From positions 1,389,359 through 1,453,358 of the forward strand of contig NW_017802602.1 in NCBI RefSeq assembly GCF_001625305.1: a stretch of 64,000 nucleotides of DNA, read 5' to 3'. The position numbers and the translations under genes are program-made. Shown piece by piece: positions 35,901-50,900 of this stretch. The notes under the pieces are model-generated. The model was given only the letters and a program-made list of their open reading frames with translations. It had not been told where the DNA came from and ran no database searches. Within the stretch, counting starts at the first letter, position 1. Every line of letters begins with the position of its first letter. This DNA comes from Branchiostoma belcheri. Its lineage: Eukaryota; Chordata; Leptocardii; Amphioxiformes; Branchiostomatidae.

Positions 35901-38900
35901 GATGCCATAAATGCTCTAAGAACTTACTACATCATGTACTGTCTAAAACAGACGATATTGTTGTACATTGTACTCTTTCATGAAACATTTCTACATTTGT
36001 ACATTGCACTTCAGAAACCCTTAATGATTAAAGAGTTTCAATCTGTATAAGGACCTATATCGATATTATGTACTGTCCGTATAACACGGCCATTTGGCAT
36101 AACACACCAGCTTCATAGGCAATGGAGCGACTACAGCTGGCTACAGTACACTGAACGATCTGTTAACCTTTAGACAAGACTTATCATAGGTTTGAACAGA
36201 TTACTCATGTTAGTACATACCTGCCCTTCATGACCTCCAGACACGTTGGCAGGTACTTGTCAAACAGGATGGTGAGGTTTGCTCGCTCTGACTGGACCTC
36301 CCGCGTGTCGATCCAGCTCGTAACCACACTACGGGGAAATAAACATTTAAAATCTTAGTTCTTGAACTTTACATAAACCTTGATTCCTAATCCGGATCCA
36401 CTCAATTCTCAAAGTAATTTTTCTGGCCTATCTATTGATTGCACATGCAGTTGAAAAGGTTGTTGCAATTGGAGCATTGAGCAACTAGCAGCAGCACACA
36501 ATCATCGTAACTAGTTCTGTCAGACGTGAGAGGGTTGTCACTGAAAACGTCCAGAATAATCTCTGGAATTTATCCAATAGTAGAGTTTGATTTGTCTTAC
36601 AGTTTGTCAATTATACAAATCAAATGATTTACAAATCATATGTACATAGCTCTGTTCAAATCTGGAAGAAAATCTTTGTGAACGACAACAATTGGATAAC
36701 AGATTTTTTGCTATAGAAGTTGCTGAAACAGATTTTATTTACAAAGCTAGATGCCTAAATATCACTAAGCATAAAAATTTTTAAAACACGTACGGGTTCC
36801 ACCCCAGGTCCTGTGGGTTGATGTAGAGGATTCCTGCACGGGACACGGTGGCGGGGGTGGCAGTCTTCAGATGACTGATCTCAAACACCAGGCGCATGGT
36901 GGGGTTCAGGGGGATGCGCTCGTTACTAGCCAGGGTCAACACCTAGCAACACAAACAAACAACACTTTGTTAGTGAGAGTTGTTGTTTTTGTTGGCATCC
37001 TTCTGTCTCGAGAGACAATGGAGACCGTGTCAGTTCCTACACCTGAGTGAGGAGTGTTGACACGGTTACCTTCGCTTGGATTTGTTTAAGGTGGATAACA
37101 GGTTGCGAATCTGAGACCCACACACTTTGGGCATCCGTGAGAGTGCTTACATCAAATTGCACATTGAAACATTGTGGAGACTATGGAATCTTTCTATCAT
37201 GAGCATTACTTTCCATGGTGCTGAAACCAGTGCTGTTGACAAAAATTATTTTATTAATATACATTTTATTATAGTCAAAGAATTTCTGTTTTCTTTCTTT
37301 ACCTTGTTGTCGTCCATGACAGTATTGAGAGACTCGATCCACATGGGGTCAATGTCTCCGTCCAGTACAATCCATTTCGGCCCGTCGGAGGTGAGGTTTG
37401 CGAGGTCGCGCATGATGGTGGAGAACAGCCCGTCCTTCCACTCTCGCGTGGCCGGGTTGATGATGCCGAACAGCTCATCGTTGGTTACGGCTTTCGGGTT
37501 CAGGTCCACCATCATGGGCTTTCGCTTCTGGTTGGCGTAGGTCTTGATCAGTGTCCGGATCACCTGTGAAAGTTGAACACACAGTGCTTTACTATCCAAT
37601 GCATATGGCAACTGGGCCAGAACAGCTTTTAAATTAACTAAAAACAAAACAGTTACATAGCCTGTGATTGTGAGTAACCAGTAACCTGTAAATGATAATA
37701 TGTCGCTTTTTCAGACTATATAATTTCAAATTTTTAGGAACTTCAGGTAGACTGCTTCAGATTATACTTTTCACAGTTTGTATGTTGCGTATAGTAGCTT
37801 GAAGTTTCTGGAGGCCCCGTCTGTCCCTACATTTCCAAACAGGAACACTGAGAGCCTGGCAACAAGCAGTTTGTCAAACTGAATTAAAGTTTGTCTTTTA
37901 GATTCATGGTTTATCTTGGTAACCTCCAATATAGCTTGCATATTTGCTGTTTGTTTGTTTGTTTATCCCTACCTGACTCTTTCCAGTGCCTGCGTTCCCC
38001 AACACGAACACGGAGTGCCTGACAGCCAGAAGCTCATCAAACTGCACCACCTTCAGGACAAAGTTGTCCTCCGGCTGGAGCTTCAGGTCCGTGGTGGACT
38101 TCTTGACCAGTGCCTCGAGGTCCAGGTCTCGTTTGCGGGGTACGTCCAGGGCGGGGAACAGGTCGCCGATCAGGCCCATGAACACGGGAACGTCGTCTGT
38201 CACGATCTTCGGCAGGTTGAAGTCACGCAGGGCTCGCATCAGAACCTGTGGTTGTACACGTGACATGGGAAATAGTGAGTAAAATACTTGAAATGAGTGG
38301 TGCGATAAAAGAAAGGGCTGGAACATGTACAGTAACTCACTGAGACTGTGCAGAAAATGAGACAAAAAAAGGCATCTTCCTTATGGGTCTCTTGCTGTAA
38401 CCTACCATAAAGGATGCATTTTGTATGATTTTATGATCTTATTAAGATGTGTGCAACTATGAACTACATGTATAAGCTGTCTGAAAAAAAGATTATGAAG
38501 TTTTTTTTAATAACAACGTGCACTTTGATTTGATGTTGACTGGAAACATAACTGTTTCAATTTTATGGTACAAAACCTCCAAGTTACCTAATAGTACTAT
38601 AAAGGGGCCAGTGCATTATTTGCAGTTTCTTCTATGGCTTACATATTACATAAATTGATTGAATGTACAGTATGCATTTTTTGGGTTCAAATGGGCAAAA
38701 TTTACTCCGAGTACACTTAGTCTAACATCTTTTCTACAAGTGCAAGATTATTCTGCTGTCAAGTGAGCCTAGTATTACTACAGGTTACTACAGGTTCTAC
38801 TTTTGACCAGTCTACCACTGGTCCATTTTCACCTGTTTTGAGAATTTGTTATGGGCTATTATGTAATGATTTCGCGACGGCGGCAAGTGGTCCAAGTTCC

Positions 38901-41900
38901 TCGACGGCTTTGGTGAGGAAAGGAAAAACAACAACATGCAGACATATATATATAATATCTGTGTCCATAATATCACCAGGGTCCATAATATTGCCACCTT
39001 GAGAAATAGTGTGCTTAAAGATATTTTTACTGCAAGATACCCTAGGTATGTACATTTGATGTGCGAAGGAGTGCATACCAAAAGTATGTTGCAGTAAAAA
39101 TATCTTGAAGCACACTGTTTCTCAAGGTGGCGATGTTATGGACCCTGGATAATTATGGACACGGATGTTACTTGCTGTCACGGAACAATTATTACTTGTT
39201 GGGTCTTACCAAATTCTGACCAAGCTGCATTTGTGCAAGCAAGCATGCAAAGAGAGAGCATAAGGGGACAAAATGCAGGTGTGAGTTAAGCAAAGTTTAC
39301 AAAAGTTGCAGGCAAACTACTATGATGTTGATTATTGACTAAATTTTGTGCCTGGTGCAAGAAATATACTGTCAACTACATCATTGTTAGGAAGAAATTT
39401 GAAAATATTGTTGATTGGAAGTGTAAAAAAAAAAGCATCTAGCCAGTTACCATAAGCTGAAATCACTTTAAAGCAGCACTAGTATTTGTGGGTTAGCAAA
39501 GAGCTGCAAGTGCACAGCAAAGGAAGAATTGCATGCTGTGAGCAATCAGAGAGCAATGTACATTTCACACATTATATAACCGTTTACATCATTCTGATGT
39601 TTAACTTTGATAGTGCATTGTGACATGCTGAACAAGTCATGCGATTCTAGTAAGGGTCACATGCAACTGAGAGCTTGCACTGGAATAAGGAATTTAAGAT
39701 TTGGGAGTCATACTACGAATTTTCACCAAGAACCGTTACAATGTAAGGTCTACATGCAGTTTGGCAACACTGTCGATTGTCTGTTCAATGTCTGTCGAGT
39801 GAATAATTTTTAAGGTAACTTGTCTAGTTAACTTTTAAGTTACATTGTGTCAATGTGATTAAGTTCTGATTTAGCATTTCTGAAGCAGAGGTCTGAACAC
39901 TCTTTTCTTGATGCAGTGATCCATGACAAGATGGCAGCACTATGAGCTACATGTAAGTTAAAATGACGGGGTGTATAAACGGAGGAAGAAGTTGTAGCAG
40001 ACTGACCTGGTCTTCAGGGCGGGTGGGGTCTCCACGTTTCAGAGCGCCGGCCACCACCAGCACAGACTTAATGGCACGCAGACCCCAGTCATAATGGTCC
40101 TGTGGAAGGGGAAAAATATGTACTGTAAAGTCTTTGTCTTTACAATTAGTAAAGTTTTAGTTTTTTTTACAGAAGAAACAGACACACATCCAATCAATCA
40201 GTATACGTTGAGTAGAGGTAAATTTGTAAACCTTTGTAAAATTTATAAACATGCAATGCATAAAGCTTAAGCCAGCACATTTTATGTTTTCTGTGCCTAA
40301 TGTACAAATACTGGTTCACTGAAGCTAGGCAAGTTGTGAACCAGTAACACCTACATGTTGCAAGCTTTAGTGCACATCGAACCAGTCATTCTAGCCCTGA
40401 TGAAGATGGCAGACAGTCATTGAAACATTGGCTCATGTTAAACAAGTGCTTGTGAATAAAGAGATTCTTTATTGATTCAACAGGGATACATTCATGTACA
40501 GGGACTTTTGTATGGTTTTCTACAACTTAAGATCTATAAAGAACTTCACTATTCTGACCTGTTTTGACAGCAGCTCCTTACACAGTGAGTACAGGGTGAT
40601 GAACTTCCTGGCCAGCAGTCGGGCATCCATGAAGCCTTCAGCCACCAACATGATCTCAGCAATCAGCTCAAAATCTGGCACCACCATGGCACAGGGTCTA
40701 AAGGGAGGGACAAAATTATTACAAAATGTACCCCAGACCTGATCTTAGCAAAAACAGCACTGCCGTGTATTATTAGGTCTGCAGGGAGGAACAAAATTAC
40801 AGACTATCTGCACCTAAATAGATTATGAATGATTGACATTAAATGTCCTTTTCTTAAACCAAATTTGTTCATACATTCTCATATTGTACTAGTTTTCTTT
40901 AACTAAAAGGTGTCTTCCTAACATGTCTTCTTGCTGATACAGGCAATCTTACAAAACTTTCCTTCTGTCAATTTGAGTATGATTTATGCTTTCATGAAAC
41001 AGACAAATTGCAAATGCTTGACTGTGTACACTTCCCTTTTTAAAAAAGTTTGTGGCAACCTCTACACCATGCAGAATTCTATCACTCTTAGAAAAATCTT
41101 TGAAACATACAAATTGAAAGCCCAATAATGAACAGTAATCACCTGAAGAGAGACTTGAGGTTTTCAGGCAGCTCAGTCCTGCCTGCATACCCAGGGTTCA
41201 TGGTGATGAACATGCCCACAGTATATATTATAATTATTATAATTAATATATAATAATAATGAATAGTTCACCTGAAGAGAGACTTGAGGTTTTCAGGCAG
41301 CTCAGTTCTGCCTGCATACCCAGGGTTCATGGTGATGAACATGCCCACAGTCGGCACCAAGCTGATATCCTCTCCCATGAAGTCAAACCTGGGAAACAAA
41401 CACAAAATACATAATTTTATAATACATGTACTATTGTTGTCAATGTCTATGTTTTGTATATTTTCCTGTGTGTTGTGTTGTGTGTTAGAACAGACCACAG
41501 GGAGAATAGCTACTGTCTTGTACATGTATGCTGAATGTGGATCCTAATAAACTGTAACGTAAGACAAATCCTTTATTTACCTGAATGTGCAACTGTGCAA
41601 GGAAACTTTTATACAGTCATGTAATTACCGTATCGGATGCTTAGACTGAACAATGAATATTTGCAGAGAAAAGATATGAGACATTCAAAATACCTTGCTG
41701 ACAAGTTGCTAACATTTTCTTAAGAAAGTCTGAGGGAAAGTCTGAGAAACTGGTGAGGCCTGATGCAGCCATACTCAAGCCTTTCACGTCACTCCATTAC
41801 AAAGCAATTTCAATGAGCGTAAATTTTCTTTCATTTGAAAATTAGTTGAAAGTTACTTCAACCATGCAATAAGTCTTTTCGCCAAAGATACATTTCTTAG

Positions 41901-44900
41901 CTTTTAATCAAAATGCTGTAAATGCCAAATGCCAAAATTCATTCATAAACTAACTTAGGTACCTCTTCTTCTTGTCCCTGATGGCGTCCTGAATGGACTT
42001 GACCTGTACGGCCACCACAGACAGAACCTCCACGGAGATGCGGTTAAACTCGTCGAAGCAGCCCCACGCTCCCGTCTGAGACAGACCCTTGAAGATGTTC
42101 CCGCAAGACTGGAGGAGGAAGAGAGATATGCATGGGATCAGGAGACATATAAGGCATCTCTTTCTGTGTCTAAATAGTACAATTAATTTTATTTTAATGA
42201 TAGTTTCCATAAAAGTTCTTACAACACCACAGTTACAGAATATTCTCCACAATAATCAATATTAATATGTTGCCATGATGGCATGACATGCAAAACTCAC
42301 TGAAAGTCAGTAAAATTTTCTTATAAGAATTATCTAGAATTCATAATCAATTGGGGAAAAGAATATTATCAGCCAGACAATAACAACTTTCAGCACACCA
42401 TTCTGGCCCAAAACTCAAAAGTTTACCTCATAAAGGTACTACTTTAAAGCTACCCACTTACACTGTGGTAACAAAAAACACTGGGCTTATTCTGACCAAA
42501 AGCTCAAAAGTTTACTTCAGTCTTAAGTTTGTCACATTAATTATTTTGTACTATAAAGCAACCCCCTTACAGTAACCAAAAACGTGCTCTCACCTTGTAG
42601 TCCATCTGTTCAGAGCAGTTGAACACGTATACCATGATGCCGAGGGCTCGCCCCAGATCCTTGGTGGTCTCGGTTTTCCCCGTACCTGCGGGCCCGGCGG
42701 GCGCTCCTCCCATGATCAGATGGAGAGACTGGGTCAGCGTGATGTAACATCTGGGGTAGCAGGGGCAGAAAAAAATCAGATTTTTGGGTTTTGCTCTCTG
42801 TTACTTTAAGTTATTATTCCTTGACTTTTTACGATACTTTTACGTTCATTGTTTTTGTGGTCACTTCTGTACCATGAAATAGTTATTACCACTAACAAAT
42901 CATTTGTCTTTGGCCCCCCATCCCCTTCTCCCTGCTACTGTAAGCATATAGTTCTGTTAACACCTCCATATCTCTCAGACTGTGAAATTTTGCTTTAACT
43001 GTGAACGTAAAGTGAGGTAAAAGTACACTATATCTAGTAAAATTCATAATTAGTAAATCTGAACTAGAATGCCGTTGCAAACTGACTGGAACAGTCTGAC
43101 TACCTAACCTGCATAAACAAATGTACGTGGTATATTGAGCCCTGTGCTTGCAAGGCCTAAAAGCTGATAGTTAATATCATACTGATAGTTTCTATTGTAC
43201 CTGTCAGTAAGAGGAGTGATGACCAGACGAGGGGTGTTGCCCAGGTATTCGTACGAGTACTTAAACTGGGCGTCACAGATGTTGGCAAAACAGTGCTTCT
43301 GGTTCTCATCCCATCTGTCAACACAATGAACAATCAATTAATCAATCAACTTATCAATCAATCCATCTACTGATGAACCAGTTACTTAATATACATAGGC
43401 TGGATAAGCATACTAGGAAGAACTTTAAAAGTTTCCTTTGATTCCTCAAAATTATGGCTGTCATATTCAACTTTCAAGATATTTATGACAACTATATGTT
43501 AGGATGTACTTTTTTTATTTTCAAAATAGAAAACAAAAGTGGATATCAGAATTTTGAAAGTACATGCAATTTGACTTGGCTCCATGGCAATCATCTAAGA
43601 AATTCAATACATTCACAGAATGAGAGTTTTCCATATTTTCATGAATAAATAAATAAGGATTTCCAGTACATAACAGTATATATATTGCAGTACAGACTTG
43701 TGTTACCACGAATTTTAAACACTGTGAAAACCTAACAAACAAACAAATTTGCAGTTCTCACCTGTGTCTGAGCTGACTCTGCCAGAGGAAGGCCTGTGCC
43801 GTTTCCGTCTTGTTCAGGATCATTTTCTGCACCACGTCTCGGTTGTGCACATCGATGGTACAGATGGTCATGATCTTCTGTCTGTCTCCTCTGGTCAACT
43901 CTCCAAGGAGATGGGTGATCAACTGGTTCAGCTGGTTGATCTAAATATTACAGAACAACAAATGGTTTGTTTGTTTGTTTGTTTGTTTGTTTGTTTGTTT
44001 GTGTTACATGGTCAGGATCTTCTGTCTGTCTCCTCTGGTCAACTCACCAAGGAGATGGGTGATCAACTGGTTCAGCTGGTTGATCTAAACATTACAAAGC
44101 GTAGTATGTTCATCTCTTGTTCTTTGTCTGTCATCCTCAAAGATGACCAAGACATCACATACAGTATGTTCTGTGGGTACAGCTGAGGCAAACTAATCCT
44201 TTGAAGGTTCATGCATGACATAGTTCATCTACTAGTAGACATAACACGAACTGTTACAACTTTTTATAGTAAAGTATTGGACCTTATTCCACACAACAGG
44301 TACAGAGAGATCAAATTTTCAATGACCAGTCACCTTCATCAGTATGACTGATGACCAATCACTTCCAAACAAAAATTTACAATGTTAACAAAAACGTTAC
44401 CACATTTCTTGCAATTTTTTACATGAACTGATCAGAAGTTGATTTTAAGACAAGAAAGTATTTTCTGAAGGTATGAGAAAACATGGCACCTTTTCCTTGT
44501 TTAATATTGATCAGTTTTATTTATTTATTTACCTGTTTCTTGTTGAACTCCTTCATGGCGTTCTCATAGCCCTCCTCCAGCCGGCCGAACGTGATGACGA
44601 CCTCCGTGTTCCACCAGATCTGGTTCACTGTCAGTGCAGGCTGGAGAGAGAGTCATGTGTTTAGTATCCGTGAATAGTTTCATCAGGTTGGTAAGTCATC
44701 AAATAAAGAGACTCTTACACAACTAAGAGGTTTATTCAGCCGACACTTTGATGACCATCTGTCACCTTCCTGTATTACAGCGACACCTGTGCTGCAGTGC
44801 AATGTGAACCAGTCAGAATTGCCCTGAGGAAGGTGACAGACGGTCGCTGAAACGTCGGCTGTCTAAAAGACTTGGTTGTGTAAAAAGAGGAGTCTATTCA

Positions 44901-47900
44901 AATGTTTACAAACTCGAGACAAGAATAAAGACTTCTGAGATGAACTTCTGTCATGAAGTATGTCCAAAAGATTGTGTGGGACACATGCAACTTCAAATGG
45001 TGAATTACAGTCAGTCAGATGCTGTCTGAAAGCTTCCAAGCTTTTTACATTATTTGTAAGCCATGTGTTGTAGTTCAAATCGTTACTATTACTATGAAAC
45101 ATAATGCTTTACAACCGACCTGTGCACAGTAGTCAAACAGCCACTGGTCGCGCGGCTTCTCCTCGTAAGTGATGACTGACTCAGCACAGACCAGTCTCAC
45201 TGTCTCCCTCATCCTGTCCATCAGCCGGTTCAACCAGACCTCAACCTACATGAACAACGGGTCAGAACTTGTATTTATGCCTCAAAGAAGAGAGAGGTCC
45301 TTCCATAGTGCATAGGCAGAGCCTAACTCATAGCGTGCGCAGTTCCTGTGGCTGTTGTTGCTCACCCAACACTATTATGCTACTGGAAGGGGTTGCAGTC
45401 CTAAGGATAAGACGTTAAGCTGTGGTCCACTGTTCACTGTGCTTGTCAAAATGAGCTAGGAGAATTTTCAATATATTTCACCAACATTCTCAGGTCTGAA
45501 AACCTGGCACACTTTTTTGACTTGTTTAAGACTTTATTTATTTGTGGATCTACTTGGCTTATCCTATTGAAATCATAGCCAACGATTAAGTAGAATTGAA
45601 TGTATCCAATAAAACAGTTTCTTCATAAAAAACTGTAAAACCAAAGAAGCCCTACCTGTCCGTTGCAGTCGCACTGCTGATCGAAGTCCACATACTCGCC
45701 CTCCCCACTGTACATCCCCACCGCCATCTTGGTGGGCTCCCCGGCGGAGTCCTCCTCAAACTTCAGCTTCACCATGTTGTCAAACAGCTTAGACAGGTGC
45801 TTGGACACCTGGGGGGGGAAAGGGCATAAAGAATGGTTTAAGTAAAGCATGTTGATAAAATGTACTGTGTATGACATTGCGCGAATCCTGTAATGTATTG
45901 TGCATAGCATTTTGGCAGAGCATCTCATTTAACGTCATTTTCACATATTTAAGGATGACATCCAGTGTATGATTTTCAAAAGTTATGTCATCTGCAACAG
46001 GAAAAATTCTGATGAAACATTGACCAAGTATCCAAAACTGAAAAATCCAGGTTTCATGCAGGTCCAGTAAAAATATGTTCTGCCAGTTAATAAGGTAAAG
46101 CTGTACACTGAGCTCTCCAAACTGTCTGATAAGGTAAGAGCTAGACATCTGAGATTTGCTGGACACAGTTTCAGAAGCTGGGTAGGAGTTTACAACTTGG
46201 TACTGTGGTCTCTGTCACATGGGAAAAGGAGGACTGGAAGATATCACCTCAATTACAAGTATGTGTCAGAGCTTGGAACTAGATAATAAAACATTGGTTA
46301 AACTTAATTTTAGGAGCACCATGTTAGGTATCTCAAGGTAACACAAGGTAGGTAAGACACCTACCACAACAGGCTGGTTGCCGTTGGACAGGATGTCCAG
46401 AAGGTCAGCCGAGGACACGAAGTAGAACCTGGGGAAGGCCAGACGTTTGGTCTCCAGGTACTCAGCAAGGGCCTTCTCACATAGGGTCAGCCTGGAACAG
46501 GAACCAAATATGCATGTTAAACTCACTTCAATCTATGAGTGCATGATTGTACAAAAAACTCAAGTCTACATACACATGTATAGCTGGTGTATTATGCCGA
46601 AGGGCGGTTATACCGGCTATACCGATACAGATACAGATACTGCTACATGTATATGTTGTTGTAAAGTTACTGTGTGACAGTCAGTATTCAGACCTTTTAT
46701 CTGCTTCCACAAGTCATGTTGTTCCATGCACCCTCCCTAGAACATACATTTTACACCAACAGAGAACGGGGTCTCGCCAATGTGGACCCATTGGATAGAG
46801 ATGCTTGGAATCTAGACTAGCTGATGACTGCTGTCCACCCTCATGTCTGGGACACCTACAGCAGTAATTCAAAGTGTGGATAATACTACTAATGCTAGCA
46901 CGACCAAATTTAAAGCTCTTTGTCAGAAATATAAGGTATAAACCATACACACCCTCCCTGCAGTGCTTCGAGTTTCTCGTACAGTCCCTTCTTGTTGGTA
47001 GCCTGGACCACGTTGGGGGTAGCTACCAGTTCTTCTAAACCAGCCTGAGGATCACAAAGAGAAAAAAAATTAACAAGACTGGTTTTAATTTCTTCTTCCT
47101 TCTTAACAAAGCCTTATTTTGATGTAATTTCTGCCAAGACACACCAAAATATCCATGAAAATCACTCTGAGAGTGACAGCACCATTTAACCATTGTTTCA
47201 GCACCAAGGACAAAGACTGCAAAGAGAAAAAACAAATTACGAAAAATAGGAATTGGTTTTTGGGATTTCATCTTCCATCTTTGCAAAGTTTTACTTTGAT
47301 GTACATGTAAATTTTGACAAGACACTCCCAAAATATCCATAAAATTCACTCGTTATAGTACCTATAACCATTGTTTTAGCACCAAGGACAAAGAAACGTG
47401 ACAGTAGGAAAAACAGCTATAAATGTGTTGAACTTGCTTTTAAGACATTTAGAAATGAAAGGAGACAAAAGTACCTTGAAGTCCACATCTATGCCATCAA
47501 ACCTCTTGGAGTCTTCAGGCAACTGTGACCTGAATGGGGAAAAAAGTATTTTAGCTGTAATTCATACAACTAGAAAAGTAACATTTGCAAAGCAAATGTA
47601 TAATGTTTACCTTCACATGCCATGGCCTAGCTACAGATCCATTAATTCTTACTCAAACACATTCTTATATATGGTGACCAGCCCCCTCGACTCTGCCCTG
47701 TCACTTGCTCCATAATGAAATCCAACACCACAGGGTGTCTGCTACAGCACCAGTTACCATGGTGGCAGCCAAACTGTCCAATTCATTGACAGAGCAAAAA
47801 CACCAAACTAGGTAAACATGATCATGATATAAACAACAGGGTGAACTCTCCTTGGTACTGAACTGCCGTCCAAGAAGTTTAATACACAGGCAATCCGGTA

Positions 47901-50900
47901 AATGTAAGACTCTCCTCACCTGATGTCCTCAGAGCCGATGAAGATGCTCTCGAGATGAGACCAGGTACGCTGGACCTCGAAGAAGATGGAGATGACGGAG
48001 TCTGCCGTGGACAGCTTCTTCTGCCAGCCTGACACCTCCTCCAGGAAGTGGGCGATGTACTTGGACGTCATCAGGTTCTGCAGTTGCACCTGTCAAAACA
48101 CATCATTGTATCAGTAATTGTTGTTCTGTTATACTAGACGAGATCTTACAGGGTCGAAGAAGAGGCAGAGTGCATTTCAAAACCTCCCTTAAATAGCTAA
48201 TAACTCTGTTTTGTATAAAACATTTGTCAAAATATTTTCTCTTGGACGTCATCAGGTTCTGCAGTTGCACCTGGAAAAACATGATTGTCATTGTATAAAT
48301 CATTTTTTGTTTTGTTTATCAAAGAAGGCATCATTGCACTTAGAACCTTGGCCTGCAAAAATGGTTATCAGAATAGAGAAATCTTAGAATGATGCAGTAT
48401 CTATTTTGTTCTTTGTTGAAGAAATAATACACATTCAAAGCAGAGAAAAAAATGTCCCCGGTCATACAGCAACCTGAAATCTAACAAAGCTCACGTCATT
48501 TATGAAAGCTATGTCATAAATCAAAACTCTCATCTTAAATTGATTTAGTTAGTACATATATTTTTATACCCTCTATCTTTAAGGGTTATACTCAAAATGA
48601 AAAATATTTGAAACTACAATGAAGTTCAATACTATAAAAGTTTTCATCGTCCAGTAGATGGGGAGGAAAACATCTGACATTAGGTTGCGAATGATTGCCC
48701 TTAGATTAAACCCATCTTTACCTGGTTGTCCTCCAGGGTCTCAATGAGCTCCTCGCTGGCCTTGAGCAGCGTGACGCCGGTGCGGGCGTGCTTCTCGTTC
48801 TCAAACTCCATTGACTTCCACGTCACGTCAAGCTCCTTCAGGACCTGCGTGGGAGGAGGACATTCAAGATTTTAGCTATGTAATAATTGTTAAATGCTTT
48901 AAATCAAACAATTGAGCCTTAAGGGCCTTCTGTACTGTACTATTGTGCTGTTATTATGTTTACCAAGTAAAACATATAATAATATTGTTTTTGCTCAGTT
49001 TCTTCTTCTTCTCCAAACAAATAAGGTCAATAACCTGAACCAGACGTCTGTCACCATGGTAACTAGTGTTGGGTTGCATCATGCTGCAATTTTATAGCAG
49101 GAGGAACTTAGACTCCTGTCTGACCATATATATGAATGTGTTTGAGTAAGAATTAACAGAGCAGACCATATGCAAAGTTAAACATTATGCATTTGATTTG
49201 TTGTTAGTTTTCTAGTAGTAATTGTGTTTGAAATGACCCACCTTCTCCATGCCGCTCTCCTTGACGGCCTTGTCCACGATGTCCCTGACCGTGTCCTCAA
49301 AGTTGTGCAGGTTCAGAGCCAGCAGGTCGGCAAGGGTCGTGCTGTCATCCATGATGAACTTAACCTGAAAAAATCAGACCAGGGAGGATGAGTTTTACAC
49401 TCAGTTTTCTTTGGAGGCTTATCTTTTAAATAGCCTTAGCACATAGCAAGTCTAGATATGATTTTATCGAAGTTGTGCAGGTTCAGCGCCAGCAGGTCTG
49501 CCAGGGTCGTGCTGTCATCCATGATGAACTTCACCTGAAAAAAACAGACCAGGGGGAATGGTGATGATCTGACACTGTTTTTTTTGTTTGTTTGTTGGAT
49601 CTTTAATATGCCTGACGGGACCTCCAGCTCCACATAAACCTACTACTCATTTTCATCTGAATCGAGTGAGGGAACAGGTGTTAGGTGGGCCTACTAGATA
49701 GTCGACAACCCTAACCACAAGACCACCAAGTGACTAAGCAGTTATCTTGTGATTTGGAAGCTTAAAAATTATATCATGTATCAAGTCCTAAATCGTTTCT
49801 ATCATTTTCTCAGTCAAGCTAAACTTGCATGTCATTTGAAAAAGCATGCTTCTTTAATCATTACCATTGATGTAACTTACTAGTAAAATACTTGCTAAAA
49901 ATTCTCAGACAAACTCTTGAATTCTAGCTAGGAAACTGTGGTCCACACTTGCCAGTAACTTTTTATTTTTCTATTTTAGTACAACTTGGGGGTTAACTAT
50001 TATAGCAACAGGACCATGCCCAAACCTTAGTAGCCTGCATGAGTTGCTGCCAGTGTCTCTCCCTGATGGCTGGGTTCTGCAGCTCTCCCACGGCGCGCAG
50101 GGAAGTCAGCATGTTCTTCACCGTGTTGTCTAGGCCGATGAACGAGTCCCATGCTCTGGAGAACGGCATTGATTTTAATGGTACAATAACTTTGCAACTG
50201 TGACAGAACTTAGCTTAGCAGAGATGGTTGCAGGAAGAGTGGTGAATATTTGGTTACTGTAATTAACTTTTATGCTCATAGACACAGCAGCAGAAGTTCA
50301 CAGTCTGAGAAAAATGGAGGTGTTCATGGAACATGTTTATGGTGTGGTAGGTGCCGAAAAAAAGTTGACAAACATCAGTTAGCGACATTATTTGTTTTAT
50401 GTAAATGTAAGACTTAGTCTAGTTATTTGTTTTGTTGCTTGAGTCTGTGTGCATATATTTTAAAGTACCCAGGGACACCTGAAAAACAGGGCACAGACTG
50501 GTAAAATAAAATAGATGAAATGGAATGAAATGAAATGAAATGAAATGTATCACTACTGACCTCATCTCCTTGTCCAGACTCCTGATGTCCTTAGCAAACT
50601 TCTTGCTGTCCATTTCCATCTGCTCCACGTTAATGTCCTTCCACAGAGTGGTTTTCCAGTCGTCTGTACTGGTCAGGACCAGGATGATCATGTCCCACAG
50701 GGTCTGGGGAGTAGGAACACAAAGTTAGAATATTGGACTATGTTTTAAGAGAGAGGGAAGCCATGTATCTATCAGGTAACTCCAGCCATTACTTAACAGA
50801 GACGGTGGACAATATCAACTTCCTGGCACGTTTGATCAAATGACGTCATATATCCGTAAAGTCTCGTGTGAATAAGGTCACGTGTCTGTAACTGTAAATC

